Assembly (NCBI GenBank): GCA_951217055.1
Contig: OX578284.1
Coordinates: forward strand, 18,982,187 to 19,046,186
Length of the DNA stretch: 64,000 bases
Origin: Gerris lacustris
Taxonomy: Eukaryota > Arthropoda > Insecta > Hemiptera > Gerridae
Reading direction: 5' to 3'
The position numbers were made by a program, and so were the translations under genes. The first letter of the stretch is position 1; every line of letters starts with the position of its first letter. Under the pieces are notes generated by a model. The model was not told where the DNA came from. It made no database searches and worked only from the letters and a program-made list of their open reading frames with translations. Of this stretch, positions 34,372-46,362 are shown piece by piece.

Positions 34372-36569
34372 TTACCGAGGACTCAAATCATAATAAATTT
34401 CGTAATAATAATAATAGATTGAAAAATATAATTGACGAGCTAATACTTAGAATAGATAATAATAATGAGAATAATAATGATAATATATATTTTGAAAATG
34501 AAAATAGTTTAAGATATAAAAATATAAAACATGATTATAAAAATAAAAATATTCATGATAACAGAAGATTTAGGGATTTTTGCAAGAAAAATGACATAGA
34601 CTTACAAATCGTGAATAAAAAAGAAGAAGATAAAGGTGATAAGAATCAGTATAAAAATAAACATCGTGATAAAGACAAGTATCTGTATGAAAATAATTTG
34701 GAAAGTTTAAATTTAGATTTATTATTTGAAAAAGATGATATATTAGAAAATAGTAATGTCAATAGTGTATTTGAAAATTTCCAGTTTGATGATTTAAAAG
34801 TGCCTGAGAAAAAGGAGAATATAAAAGAATTACCTAGTATTGATGGTTTAATAGAAAACGAAAAAATTAATATTTTATTAGATAGTGGAGCTGAAGTTTC
34901 GTGTATAAATGATAGTGTGTTCAAATCTTTAATAAAAAAAAATAAGAATATATGTCATCTTCCAGTGAAGGGTGTAAAAGTGTCTGGTGCAAATAAAAAA
35001 AAATTATGTGCAGTACAAAACCAAGTTTTTCTAGAAGTTGTGTTAGATAGAGTGTGTCTAAATATTAACTTTTTAGTAATACCAAGTTTGAGTTATCCAG
35101 TCATATTTGGAACGGACGTATTTAATGCAGTAAAAAGAGTTATTAGTTATGAAGATAAATTTTTTGAATTTAGAGTGAATGATACCAAAGGTAAAGTAAA
35201 ATTTAAAAGTTGTTACGTGAATGAAGAAATTAGAATTTTTGGTTTAAATTATCACTTGTTAAATTACCAACCGTTAATCTGTAAAGAGAGTAACATTGAC
35301 ATGGAAATTATGGAAGTAGTTAATAAAAAAGAAAATAATAATTATGTGTTGAATCAATTAGAGTATAATAATCCTTTTGATTTTATAGCTAGTATGCAAG
35401 ATTACCAAAATTTGGATCCATATTGTAGTAATATAATTAATAATATTAACGATTTTCCTGAATATGTAATAATTAATGATGTTTTGTATATTGACCAGGT
35501 GACGGGTAAAAAGTTAGTCATACCTGAAAATATTATAGATAAATTCATATGGAGAATTCACGAGGAGTATGGTCACTGTGGAATTCAAAAATGTTATGAG
35601 ATGATTAAGGAAGATTTTTATTGTAAACATTTAAAGAAAAATATAACTAGAGAAATCAGATGTTGTCACGTTTGTCAAATTAGCAAAGACTCTAATAAAA
35701 TAAACTATGCACCATTAAAATCAATTATACCAAATCAACCAGGAGAATATGTATCTGCAGATTTTTTCGGACCTCTGATTACTGGCAAAGGTGGATTAAA
35801 ATATATTTTTGTAGTAACTGATAATTTTTCAAAATATGTAAAGCTCTATCCTTTAACTAGAGAAACTGGAATTTTGGCAATTAAATGTATTAAAGATTAT
35901 TGTAAAAATGTATGTAAAATTAAAACCTTATTAACAGACAATGGAACTCAGTTCTTTTCAAATGAATGGGTTGCCGGTATAAATAAGTTAAATATAAACC
36001 ATGTATTAACGCCCATCAGGCATCCACAGGCTAACCTAGCAGAAAGAGTAAATAAACAATTAGGTAATGCTTTAAGAGTTTTAATGTTAGAACGCCATGG
36101 TAGTTGGACTCAACATATTAGTAATATTGAAAAGAATTTAAATGATACCTTTCACCGCAGCATTTTAAATAACCCATCTACAGTTCAATTCCAATGTAAA
36201 CCCCATAGATTATGGAGTGAATTTTTACCTTATTCAGAAAATTGTAAACAAGTAAATTTTAATGTCATAAAAGATAATTTAAAGAAGTGTGCTAATTATC
36301 GAAACAATTATTTTGCTAAAAATAAAAAATTTAAAAATTTTAATATAGGTGACCAGGTTCTGGTAAAAGCTTTACGAGTTAGTGACAGTGACAAGAGAAT
36401 AAATGCAAAATTATTACCACTTTATGAAGGACCATATGTAATAGGAAGAGAATCTAAAGATCCAATTTATGAAATTTTAACTAAAGATGGAAGATGTCGA
36501 GGTAAATTTCACACAACTATGTTAAAAGGATATAATGTTAGAGAATGTAAAATCCCAGTTGAATTTTAA
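34368..36569 (+). CDS. pol: Pol-like polyprotein: protease-integrase, no RT
   Basis: Open from 34344 and reached by -1 frameshift. Residues here count from codon 34419 (716 to the stop). 1-150: Asn/Lys-rich spacer. 151-240: aspartic protease with LLDSGAE (D155, S156, G157) and a downstream VIFGTDVF. 245-335: linker without motifs. From about 335: integrase. Its zinc finger is H381-x4-H386-x29-C416-x2-C419, the catalytic triad D448, D507 and E542 (34 residues between the last two), followed by HPQANLAER, and a GPY motif at 671-673. Reverse transcriptase and RNase H, normally about 450-550 residues between protease and integrase, are absent; no YxDD-type motif exists. No stop or frameshift breaks the frame. 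The protease would cut the polyprotein and the integrase insert DNA. Confidence 0.9.
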   Translation, partial: LITEDSNHNKFRNNNNRLKNIIDELILRIDNNNENNNDNIYFENENSLRYKNIKHDYKNKNIHDNRRFRDFCKKNDIDLQIVNKKEEDKGDKNQYKNKHRDKDKYLYENNLESLNLDLLFEKDDILENSNVNSVFENFQFDDLKVPEKKENIKELPSIDGLIENEKINILLDSGAEVSCINDSVFKSLIKKNKNICHLPVKGVKVSGANKKKLCAVQNQVFLEVVLDRVCLNINFLVIPSLSYPVIFGTDVFNAVKRVISYEDKFFEFRVNDTKGKVKFKSCYVNEEIRIFGLNYHLLNYQPLICKESNIDMEIMEVVNKKENNNYVLNQLEYNNPFDFIASMQDYQNLDPYCSNIINNINDFPEYVIINDVLYIDQVTGKKLVIPENIIDKFIWRIHEEYGHCGIQKCYEMIKEDFYCKHLKKNITREIRCCHVCQISKDSNKINYAPLKSIIPNQPGEYVSADFFGPLITGKGGLKYIFVVTDNFSKYVKLYPLTRETGILAIKCIKDYCKNVCKIKTLLTDNGTQFFSNEWVAGINKLNINHVLTPIRHPQANLAERVNKQLGNALRVLMLERHGSWTQHISNIEKNLNDTFHRSILNNPSTVQFQCKPHRLWSEFLPYSENCKQVNFNVIKDNLKKCANYRNNYFAKNKKFKNFNIGDQVLVKALRVSDSDKRINAKLLPLYEGPYVIGRESKDPIYEILTKDGRCRGKFHTTMLKGYNVRECKIPVEF

Positions 36570-37086
36570 TAAATATATAAAAACAATATATAATATAATA
36601 TAATTTTTTTTTATGGTTAAGGTATGTTCTATGAGTTCTCGGGTTATTATGAAAGAACAAATGTACAAAAGAGGATTTTCCCACAAATTTATGTAGTTTT
36701 AAGACAGGTTAGGGACAATGTCCAAACCAAAATGTAATAAAAATGTATGTAGGAATAAGTGACGTTTGGGCTACAATCCAAACAAATAATGTTAATTTTA
36801 TTTTACAAGCTGTGTTTAAACACATGATTTCGTTTATTATTTGTTAGTTTTAATATAATGATTTATAATTTGTATTTTATTATTTAATTATATAAAAAGT
36901 AAGATGGTATAGAATTCAGACAAAATATGATGTTTTTTTTTTGGAAATTTTAAGAAAAATACTAAATTTTGTGCTAGAACTTTCTTTAACTCAAGTAAAT
37001 ATGACTAAAGAGCTGCATTAGTTTTATTTGAAAGAATTTTTTAAATAACTTGAAATTTTGATTTTTTTAATTTTACCGTTTTTTTA

Positions 37087-37262
37087 GTTGAAGCTGGACT
37101 TAGAAAAATTTTGTTAAAGTGGACTTATAAAAATTTTTGTCAATGTGGACTTAGAAAAATTTTGTCAAAGTGGACTTATAAAAATTTTGTCAATGTGGAC
37201 TTATAAAGATTTTGTTAAAGTGGACTTATAAAATTTTTTTTTTGTCAATGTGGACTTGTAAT
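37087..37262 (+). repeat. Tandem repeat in retrotransposon 3' region
   Basis: About six to seven units of gtggactta(g/t)(a)aaaatttt(g)tcaa/ttaaa. Unit length varies with T-runs. Confidence 0.75.
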
Positions 37263-37615
37263 TTTTTAAAAAAATTTTTTTTATTTTTTTATTATATAAT
37301 GATTTTATTTTTTTTTGGTTTCAACAAATATGTGAACTAAGGAGCTTTAAGTCTATTTTTTTTATTTTTTATTTTATATAATTTACATTTTTTTTGATTT
37401 TGGACTTCAATTTTTTTAAAAAAAAAAAAAATAAATAATAAAATTTTTTTTTATCATAAGTAAATCAATGCTTAAAGAAATGAGTATGTGATATTGATCA
37501 TAGTTGGTAATGCTAAAGTTTATTGAGTCATGTTTTGTTAGTCGTTTTATGTGACTTTAAAATTTTTTTTTATGTTTGTTTTTTTTTTGTTTGTATAAAA
37601 AAAAAATTTTAAAAC

Positions 37616-37632
37616 CAAAAAGAGAGGGCAAA
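37616..37632 (+). promoter_or_regulatory. Polypurine tract
   Basis: AAAAAGAGAGGG followed by CAAA, directly before the 3' LTR; the expected plus-strand primer. Confidence 0.75.
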
Positions 37633-38882
37633 TGTGGTATCTTGAAATATACCACATATAAATATAGTAAAATGTTCTGTAATAAATAATTATTTTAATA
37701 ATTTAACATAGTAAAATTTAAGAATATGCTAATGAACCCTTTTTAATTATTTTGATGAAGAATATTAATGTTAATTTAATTATTATTTTAGTATTTATTA
37801 AGTTATATATTGGATAAACTGTTGTATGACGTCACAACTAGGGCGTGAACCTTTTTTTAGACATGCGCGATGTCCCTAAAATGTTAGGCGACGGTGGAAG
37901 GGTCGTGGTAGGGGGAACGCTCCTTACTTACCTTGCAGCCACGAGACCGGCGTGACGTGTGTACGAGAAGTCCATCGAAAGATGTAAAATTTTATATCCA
38001 GGTCGTATATGTAGTATATAGTTTGTGTTAAACTCATTTGTTGTTGAGTCAAGACTCGTGGGAGTCACAAAAATAAATAATTTTTTTTTATTCTACTCAA
38101 AATTTATTTCGTTAGAGTTGTCTACAGCCGATGCTAATCGTAAGTCTTAAACTTTATGTTTTATAAATTTAATTTTTTTTTGTTGAGTTTTACAAGTATT
38201 GTATTGAGACTTAAATCTTATTAGTGTCTGATTTTTGGTATTTTTGGATTTATTCCAGGGCCGCTACTTTACTCTACTTTACTCTTAACTCTACATTTAC
38301 TTAGCTTCACAACTCTATATTAAAAGACTCTATTTGTTTTTGCTGTGATTTCACGCTTTGGATCGTTAACTTGGTATTAATGATCTATACAACGTTCATC
38401 ATTAACTTCAACAAGAATAAATTCATCATTCAGCATTTAAGAATACAAATTTTCTTAGAATTTGGTTTCCCTCCAAAAATCACCAAACCACGCTATCACG
38501 ACACATTGTTTGTATTACAACAGAAATTTACGAGTATGATCAGAGCTTCACTCTAAATATTATAATTTATTTAATTATATGTATAAACTAAATAAAGGGT
38601 TCATATAAATAGAAAAATATATAAATAAAAAAATATATTAAATTTAATAGAAAATTTAATTAAAAATATTAATGAAAGAATTTTAATTGTTTAATTATAA
38701 AGTATAATAAAAGCCTAATCTCTACCAATTTATGTTAAATAATTATGTAAAGATCTTAATGTTGAAAGAATTTATATTTAAATATACTAAAAATTTTATT
38801 TTGTTCAAACTTGTATTTTTTTTATTATTTAATTAATATTATAGCTACCCGAATTGCAAGAGCTTTAAAGCTGAATACCGTA
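37633..38882 (+). repeat. 3' LTR, 1,250 bp
   Basis: Matches the 5' LTR at every position I compared (offset 5,795). It carries the same CRE-like site (37827-37834). Followed by ATAC. Confidence 0.92.
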
Positions 38883-38959
38883 ATACATTATAGTAATTTT
38901 GTAGAGTATTAATTATTAAATATTAACTATGACGTCAAATACCCTGCTTAGGCCACAAT

Positions 38960-41084
38960 GCTGGTTTTTTTTTAGAAGAGGGAATTTTTATATTATTTTA
39001 TTTAATGTATAAGAATCTAATCTTAAAACATTATTTTACAACATAATGCCAAGGTATAATAAACGAAAAATTAAACTTGCTTCGAAGAAAATTACTTTCA
39101 AGAGGCATTAAAGTAGGCTTACATAATACAGTGACACTGACAGTGGCTGAAATAGATATTTTAAACATTTTCTTCATATTGTTAAAATATGATTCGAACG
39201 GGATAACCAAAATCGAATCATTAGTTTTTTCGTAAGTTCGTCTCATGTACATGTAATTTCATCTATTTCACGTTTGTTAATATTTTTTGGTTTAAGTGTC
39301 TTTCACAGTTCATTAGCATTAAATAACATTCCAGGACGAGAGAATACCTTAGGCCGATTGAGAAAATAGGTCTTCCTAACAACGTTAGGATTAATTCTAC
39401 ACAAAGACACAACCTAAGTCACTAGGTCATTGTCACTTGACCCTTCATCATCATGAACAAGATCTTCTATACATTCTCTTTCCAGGAAGAGCTTGGAAAC
39501 ATTATACTGGCGGCAAACTGCTTCAGCTCAATAATAAGATCTGATATTTGGACACTGTTGGTTAACGAAGTTGTAAACCAAAACCGTTAACGAAAATTCA
39601 TTTCGGGTTACCTTTTTTCAAAAAAATTTGAGAGCAAAAATAGCACAATCTTTTAATAAATCCTAATTTAGAACAAACCGTTCTTCAATGCTTCTTATAT
39701 CAAAGTCCAAAATGTTAAAATACAATGCCTTTAATTTCTGGATAGTAGTAACAAAGCGTGAATCACCTCATCCTGAGCATGTTCTCCTGGCATTACCTTT
39801 TTTCAGAAACAGGTGAAGTTACTAAGAATAAATCCAAAATGATAAAAGCAGTAAGTAAATAAATTTTTAAATTTAGTCCATCGGCTAATGAGTGTTCGAA
39901 CTGTGATCTTGGTTTTGCAATCAAAGTTTCCTTATGGAATATCAAATAGTACATGAAACAGATTTAGCAACTTTCGAGAATGGTTGGTGCAGTCAAAATC
40001 TTCAATAAATGCTTTTTGCCTGCATCACCATCTATTAGTGCCAATTTTTTTTTTTTTTCTATATTTTTCTTTTATTGGTCTGACTGAGGAAACAAGCCGT
40101 TTCCTCTTTCACACCACATACGTTTTCCGCCTTAAGACACTTTAGTATAGAATCACAACCATCAGATGGAAAACATGTGCCATTCAGTGGGCGTTCGAGT
40201 ATATCGTATTCGGGTTTTCTTTCTTCAGATGAGCTTCCCATTATAAGAATAACAACCCTTCATGTCGACATATCCATCAAAAGAACAAGCTGCTACATTT
40301 GTTAAAGAGATTCCATATTTCGTTAAATCTAGTTAAATTTTTTGTGGCCTAAAATGTTAGGCCACTTGGACTCTCGTACGCAAGTCAAGGAGTCTCTCAT
40401 ACACCTTTCCTGGCTCTATTTATCGAAAGGCAATGTTCAGCTGATAGAATAACTTGCCTCTTCTTTTCCTCGAGAAGCCAACCCTTGCTTTCCAGTGAAG
40501 AGGTGTCATATCAATCGGATGCTGTCATCAATATCAATAGGACCTGTCTTCTAGTTTCAATTTATTTCTGAATATATTTGGCTTAAGATTTGCTGCTGTT
40601 AAGAAGAGATTCAGTGTCACCAGCGCCGGAGCTTCGCTCAGGCGGCCGCCAAAGTGAGGGGGCGGCCAACCCCGCTCTCTAGATAGTGCTAGTATGTAAT
40701 ATAATATAAATTAGTTTTTAATCATAACCAACTGCGATTACAAATTTTTTTTTTATACTCATTAATTCGAGATCTTATAGACGTGAATTGGATCTATAAG
40801 TATGTAACCGATCTATTAATCAATTTTGAGAGTATCTTTTTTTCAATTCCATATTCCATAATTAGGGGGCCCGAGTCGCGTAGGGTCGTTTTTTTTAATT
40901 TGGATGACGGGGCCATTTGATATTTGAGTTTATAAAATACGCTAGTGGAAATGTTTTCCTCGATACTATCCTCCACTTTAGATTCGGATGAACTAGACCT
41001 AGACTGTTGATTAATTTTATCGATAGACTGTATAGCAATCGCAAGAAGCAACGAATCGTTCAGGAACCAACCAGATACTGTCAC
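38960..41084 (-). pseudogene. Degenerate hAT transposase
   Basis: Lies inside the hAT ends on the reverse strand. A 96-codon start-like frame is at 41084-40794. Near 40309-40253 a frame reads ACSFDGYVDMKG, resembling the YDGA..M.G block of DUF4371/hAT transposases. A frame at 39252-39031 reads ISATVSVT..NFLRSK, resembling the C-terminal dimerisation region with frameshifts. Many stops intervene, so no active enzyme is made. Family assignment rests on these short blocks, the TIRs and the 8-bp duplication. Confidence 0.55.
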
Positions 41085-41672
41085 TACAGATGATGCCTAC
41101 TCTACTGCCTAGACTCTAGACAGACAACAGTCGGCCACTCATCATTTATAAGTTGCAACAGGAACACGAACGGGAAACAGATCACATTAAACGCACTGTC
41201 TTTCTATCAAACAATCGATGTCTCACACACTACGTCACTTCCATTTCTATCCATGTTCTAGTTTCATTTAATTTATTCATTACTGTACAAAGATGGTTTT
41301 GGCAATGTATTTACTTTGATATTTATGTTTATTGATTATTTATTTAAATTGAATAAATATTACAGTATTAGAGAAAATTATTTAAAAACGATGGTTTTTT
41401 TAACTTTGTGGGCCTTACTGGGCCCCTTGAACTCGTGGGCCCTCGGCAAATGCCGACTTGCCGACCTGGCCAGTCCGACACTGATACTTGAGTAAGAAGC
41501 ATCTAGTCAAGCGTTTATTCTTCTCTGCGTCTCCGTATGCCACAAGTTTAGTTAATAGTTATACATTTACAGGAATACCATCAAGCAATTCGCCTATTCT
41601 TCTACATTTAAGCGATATGTGTTAAAACCAAAAACTATAGACTATTCGGAGGCAGTCGAGAAAGGCAATTTT

Positions 41673-42200
41673 GCTTCCGAGCTTACCGAAGGTAACGGAA
41701 GCATTGTGTTCACTTTTGAGAATGAAATACTTTTATGTCTCCGATTTTAAAAATTCCAAGTCAGAAATCCGTTTCAGACATCAGGGAACATTTTTGGTCT
41801 CGTGTCTGTCTGTCTGTCGGTCTGTGTGTCCGCGAATTATTAAAAACGTGTTCATTTTACCAATGCCCAGGACGAGTTCGTTGGACAACGTTATCCATCC
41901 AAGCTTTCACGAGCAACGCTCGCGTACACGTGAACTACAAATTTAAAATTGGAATTTTAGGTCGGGAAAAAAATCTTACTTCATCTATTCAATAAGACAA
42001 ACATTTTTTTCAAATACAATGTTTTAGTAAAACCAACAGCGACACCGCTATAAAGTGTTAAAGGTGGCTAAAAATATTAATAGTTTTTACACAATAAACA
42101 ATATAACAATAAAGTAATATAACAATAATTTTAATGTTAATATAACACTAAAGTGCGTGATAGGATGCGAGGAAGCTATGTGCCACACTAATTGACAGTT
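41673..42200 (+). repeat. Family A variant copy
   Basis: Starts at the hairpin gcttccgagcttaccgaagg and ends tgtgccacactaattgacag. The middle is the variant type of 4302-4880. The ORFs over it are not genes. Confidence 0.8.
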
Positions 42201-43198
42201 TATTTTTTGTGCTTCACATATGTAGTTTCAATTTTTGTTAACGTTTTCTAGTGTCTTGGATATTTTTACTAACTTTTATTTTACTAACCTGTCCGCGGCT
42301 GTTACGCCATTCATTGTTGATTTAAATACTAAAAGTTTTTGGGATGGATCACTAAACTAGGGGCAAGTCCGAAAGCTTATAAAAATTTGAGCAACAGATT
42401 TAGAAAACTTTCCTTCTACCCTAAATTCATCTTTTAAATTTTTTTATCGATATTCCATAAAAGTCGGAGATTTTCCCTGATTTTCTATTTTTACCAGGTG
42501 TAAATAACAGTTGACTATGACCTGCTTTTGTGAGACCCTTGTCAAAAGGAAATCCAATTTAAACTAATTTTTTTGCCAATAGGAAATATTTTCTATATTC
42601 GGTAGCTAACCTAGTATAGCATTGTATCTATCAGGTTATAAGCAATTATTTGTTGACGTGTATCAAATCTTATTCTGCTAGTTCGACCCCATTATCTATT
42701 CTTTATCTGGTAAAAGGTGTAACAACCTATATATTAACCCGTAGCAGAGTATATTGTTGGGCACGAGGCCTACGACACTATCCGTTCACTTGTGACGCCA
42801 ATCTAAAGCTGATCTTTGTCACTTTAGCACCCATCAATAACCAATATTGACTAAATAAGTAAAGCTTAGAGATTTACTTCTTTTCATGTCTGTTCTATAA
42901 GAAGTAAAAGCTTGTTTAGAATATAAAGTATAAAGAAGAAGAAAAGATTTCTCAAATAAATAACTCTATGATATTGTTGAAAGATGTTTTATTTCATCGT
43001 TTTCAACAGTTATTTTAAGATCATTACATCTGTTTAGAAATTTTTATTAATTAAAAATTATGATAAAGTAAATGTTTAAGTTGTTCCGCACTTATTTGAT
43101 TGAATAATATAATATAAAAAGTCAGAGAATAATATGCACATGGGCGAATGTTTATTTAAAATAAATAAATATACCTATATTATAACCAGATTAAAATA
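42201..43198. other. No gene seen
   Basis: AT-rich; a 66-codon ORF at 42650-42850 lacks recognisable features. Confidence 0.45.
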
Positions 43199-43790
43199 AT
43201 CTGCCAATTAGTGTGGCACATAGCTTCCTCGCGATCTTCACATCTTTTTGTATAATTTAATGATTTTATACTGTTTAAACCTATTATTGTCAAATTTATT
43301 TAATTTTCCCCTTTTTTTAAAACTGTCAAAATTGTTTTGATTTTTTACATGAATTGAAGTAACAATTTAGTAAAGGTTAAGGAGCTCAGATGGTTCAAAT
43401 TAATCTGGGGCTATCTTTGGGTTACTTTCGATAAACTATAAAATTTCATACAAATCGGATAAGAACTTTTGAAGCTATAGGTGTATATAAATGAATGTTT
43501 ATGTGCATGTGGAAGAGAAACCAATGAGCGCAGAAGGTTGAAACTTATATAGGACCAACGATGTGCTAATTATGACCTACCATATAAATTTTATAAAAAA
43601 AATTGGACGAGTAGTTTTTAAGATATGTTGGTTCGCAAAAATTGAACATTGAACGACAGACGCGGAACCATAAATGTTTCCTGATGTCTGAAACGTATTT
43701 CTGTCTTGGAATTTTTGAAATCGGAGACAAAATATTTTCGTTCTTCATAACGATCTCATAGCTTCTGTTACCTTCGGTAAGCTCGGAAGC
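43199..43790 (-). repeat. Family A repeat, near full length
   Basis: tctgccaattagtgtggcac to the hairpin with ttaccttcggtaa. Standard interior; the best reverse-orientation copy. Confidence 0.85.
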
Positions 43791-44110
43791 AAAAATAATA
43801 AATAGTAATTTTTAATTTAAATCAAATTATAATTATTATTAACAACGGGAGATTAACAGAGAAAAATAGACTCCAGCACCGGGGTAACGCTTATAATTTA
43901 AACTTTCCGTAGTATGAATACTACCAAAAACTTAAAAATTGAATTTCTAATTGATTGTACTAGGTACAGGTACTAATTGGGTACTTTATAATTATAAGCG
44001 TTATTTCGCGGTCTAGTTCTATTATCGCAAATGTCGATTCCTAAGACTTGTGGAAAAATTGAAAGCTAAATTCGGAACTTGCCATCGTTAACAACAGAGG
44101 AAATTATTCT

Positions 44111-44163
44111 CCAGTATAGCTTAGTTGGTATGAGCATCTGTACTGGAAATACAGAAGGCCCGT
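44111..44163 (+). pseudogene. tRNA 5'-half-like fragment
   Basis: TAGCTTAGTTGG (44117-44128) matches the A-box, followed by an anticodon-arm-like stem ctgta/tacag with loop ctggaaa. The T arm and B-box are missing (cgtgtacttac instead). A tRNA relic or a SINE head; not a functional tRNA. Confidence 0.45.
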
Positions 44164-44367
44164 GTACTTACTATTAATAATACTTATAATTTGATTTAAA
44201 TTAAAATTTAAACTTTCCTAGTATGAATACTACCAAAAACTTTAAAATTGAATAAATAGTAATTTTTAATTTACTATTATTGTTTCGTTAAGTAATCTAA
44301 CTATTACGTATTTATATTAGTTGTTCCTATACCGAGATTTTCGGAACTAAAAAAGAAAAATTAATCA

Positions 44368-44648
44368 GATTATTATAGTAATGTATTGAGTACCTACGTT
44401 ACTCATTATTATAGTAATGTATTGAGTACCTACGTTACTCATTATTATAGTAATGTATTTAGTACCTACGTTACTCATTATTATAGTAATGTATTTAGTA
44501 CCTACGTTACTCATTATTATAGTAATGTATTTAGTACCTACGTTACTCATTATTATAGTAATGTATTTAGTACCTACGTTACTCATTATTATAGTAATGT
44601 ATTTAGTACCTACGTTACTCATTATTATAGTAATGTATTTAGTACCTT
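44368..44648 (+). repeat. 36-bp minisatellite, 8 units
   Basis: Units of tattatagtaatgtatttag plus tacctacgttactcat at an exact 36-bp period; two early units have gag for tag. Because 36 is divisible by 3, several frames stay open on both strands and produce repeat-peptide ORFs that are artefacts. Confidence 0.95.
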
Positions 44649-44689
44649 GCTCGATCGCTAGGCGATAGAGCCAGTGTAATAAGTACACA

Positions 44690-46362
44690 TATGGAATAAA
44701 TAAAAAGTAGAATATAGAGTAATGATTAAAAAGACAAAAGGGAGATCTTTGATGATAATATTTTACTGAAAACTCTATTTTTATCGTCTAATGCATGTAA
44801 TTAACCTACTCGCATTGAAAAGAATTCATTAAAGAAATTATAATTATCAACTAGAGTACGAACTAGGTCGAATTTTCATTTTATGCTATAACTTTATATT
44901 AATCTTATTTTAATCAAGCGCGTAAAATATCTGAATAATTCTCTCACATTATAAATGATATATATGTATATAATCTAAAAAATCAGACAGTTCATTCACA
45001 ATAATGCGAATAGAAAAGGAATTAATATATTATGAAAAATTAATATATTTTGAAAAAAAGGTGAAATGAAGTATCGAATAATATAAAAAAGATTAAAACA
45101 GGGAAATGGATTTTTTATTACGATTACCAAATCGTCAGAATTAGCTAGAATTAAAATAAATTAATATGCACATGATGTTTCTGGCGGGAATAGATTAGAA
45201 ATGGGTCAGAAGTGCGGGAACATTATATCGCGCTTTAACGAAAACAAAAGAGAGGGAAGAAGAATCAGGCTGTGTTTCACCGAAGAAATAACGTGGAAAA
45301 GATAATCCTTTTGTTTGTTTTTTTATTTTTGTTTTTTTTATAAATAAATAGCGTGGGAGAATGCGTAACATACATTCAACGCGTTTATTGTCTATGTAAA
45401 GTAGACGTAGTGTGGTCAGGAATATATTTAACTTTTTATTGGAAGTGTTTATAATGTTATAGGTCAAGAAATAGTAGAGAGTTGTTGTTGAGCTTCGAGG
45501 AAGGTATTTTAAATGGTAATCATACGACATATGATAATTACTAATTAAAAGTTGAATTATAAGAAATATTCTTTGTATTTCCTTTAAAATTGGCTTCCGC
45601 AGTGTTTCAAAGCTTTGCCTAAGAAAACAAACAATTCTAATCTCAAGGGAATGAACAGTCAAAAGAAATTTAGCGAAGTTCTAAGCGTGTAGGGCAATAA
45701 ACAAATACTGGATAACAAAATGGAAACCACAAAAGCACGCTTCCTCGGCCTACTATTTCGGTATTCGGCCACTAACATCACTAGCGTCACTTTACAGACT
45801 CGCTAGTATATTATATTACAACAATTGGATAAATACCCCTAACTTGATATACCTAAGTCAAAGTTTGGATGGATGTCAAGTAAAGTTACAGAATTAATTG
45901 GTCAGTAATACTCTCTGGTCATCTACTTCTGGTAGGATAACAACTAGAGCTAGAGAAATTCTCAAATATTTTGGCACAATCTTTAGTGCAAACTGAATAA
46001 TGAAATTATTGCAAGATCAGCAGCTGCAAATCTGCTTCTCAATAGTGAGTTTATAGGTAAGCAAGAGGATATTCCTAATCCTAATGAATCAGTATTTTAA
46101 TATATTCAAATTTCTACGACATTGTTTTAACCTATATTTGTCTGAGAGCTGAACCCTAAAATAGAGCAACATTTATCTTATATAAGCCTCTAAAAACGTG
46201 ACGTATCTTAGATAGATTTATGGAAAAATTAGAAGAGATCGAATGAGAATGCAAACCTTCCGAGATGACCTGGAGATTAAATCCATTAAAGACAAAGTCC
46301 TAAAAAAAGTTTCGGAATTCTAACCATCTTGTGCCTAATGGTTGTTTTAAGGATAGACATGT
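44690..46362. other. No supported gene
   Basis: Contains a reverse 155-codon ORF (45195-45662) with biased Leu/Ile/Tyr composition and no recognised motif; see rejected items. Confidence 0.4.

Larger units (their letters stand above)
36570..37632 (+). other. 3' non-coding region of LTR element
   Basis: Extremely T-rich, no ORF. Includes a tandem repeat of about 25-30 bp at 37087-37262 and ends in a purine-rich tract. Confidence 0.7.
31838..38882 (+). mobile_element. LTR retrotransposon (Ty3/gypsy-like), lacks RT
   Basis: 7,045 bp. LTRs 31838-33087 and 37633-38882 align at a constant 5,795 offset with no difference seen. ATAC lies on both sides (31834-31837 and 38883-38886). Between them: primer site, gag, -1 frameshift, a pol frame with protease and integrase, a 3' non-coding region with a tandem repeat, and a polypurine tract. 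Identical LTRs imply a recent insertion. No reverse transcriptase or RNase H is encoded, so it should need a helper. Order PR-IN with GPY after the integrase core fits Ty3/gypsy-type elements. Confidence 0.92.
31752..41483. mobile_element. hAT transposon remnant holding an LTR element
   Basis: TIR CAGTGTCGGACTGGC at 31752-31766 and its exact complement at 41469-41483, with further partial matching (gggccctcggcaaa). Flanks are aaacttga (31744-31751) and atacttga (41484-41491), 7/8, the 8-bp duplication expected of hAT. Without the 7-kb insertion it is about 2.7 kb. The reverse strand carries broken transposase-like fragments. Confidence 0.8.

Noticed and set aside
40622..40680. Possible second hAT end (cagcgccggagcttcgc)
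   Set aside because: GC-rich and hAT-like at the tip, but no inverted partner or duplication found in the window.
45195..45662. 155-codon reverse-strand ORF
   Set aside because: Hydrophobic, low-complexity composition in AT-rich DNA, no motif, no partner signals. A frame this long can arise by chance in 64 kb read six ways.
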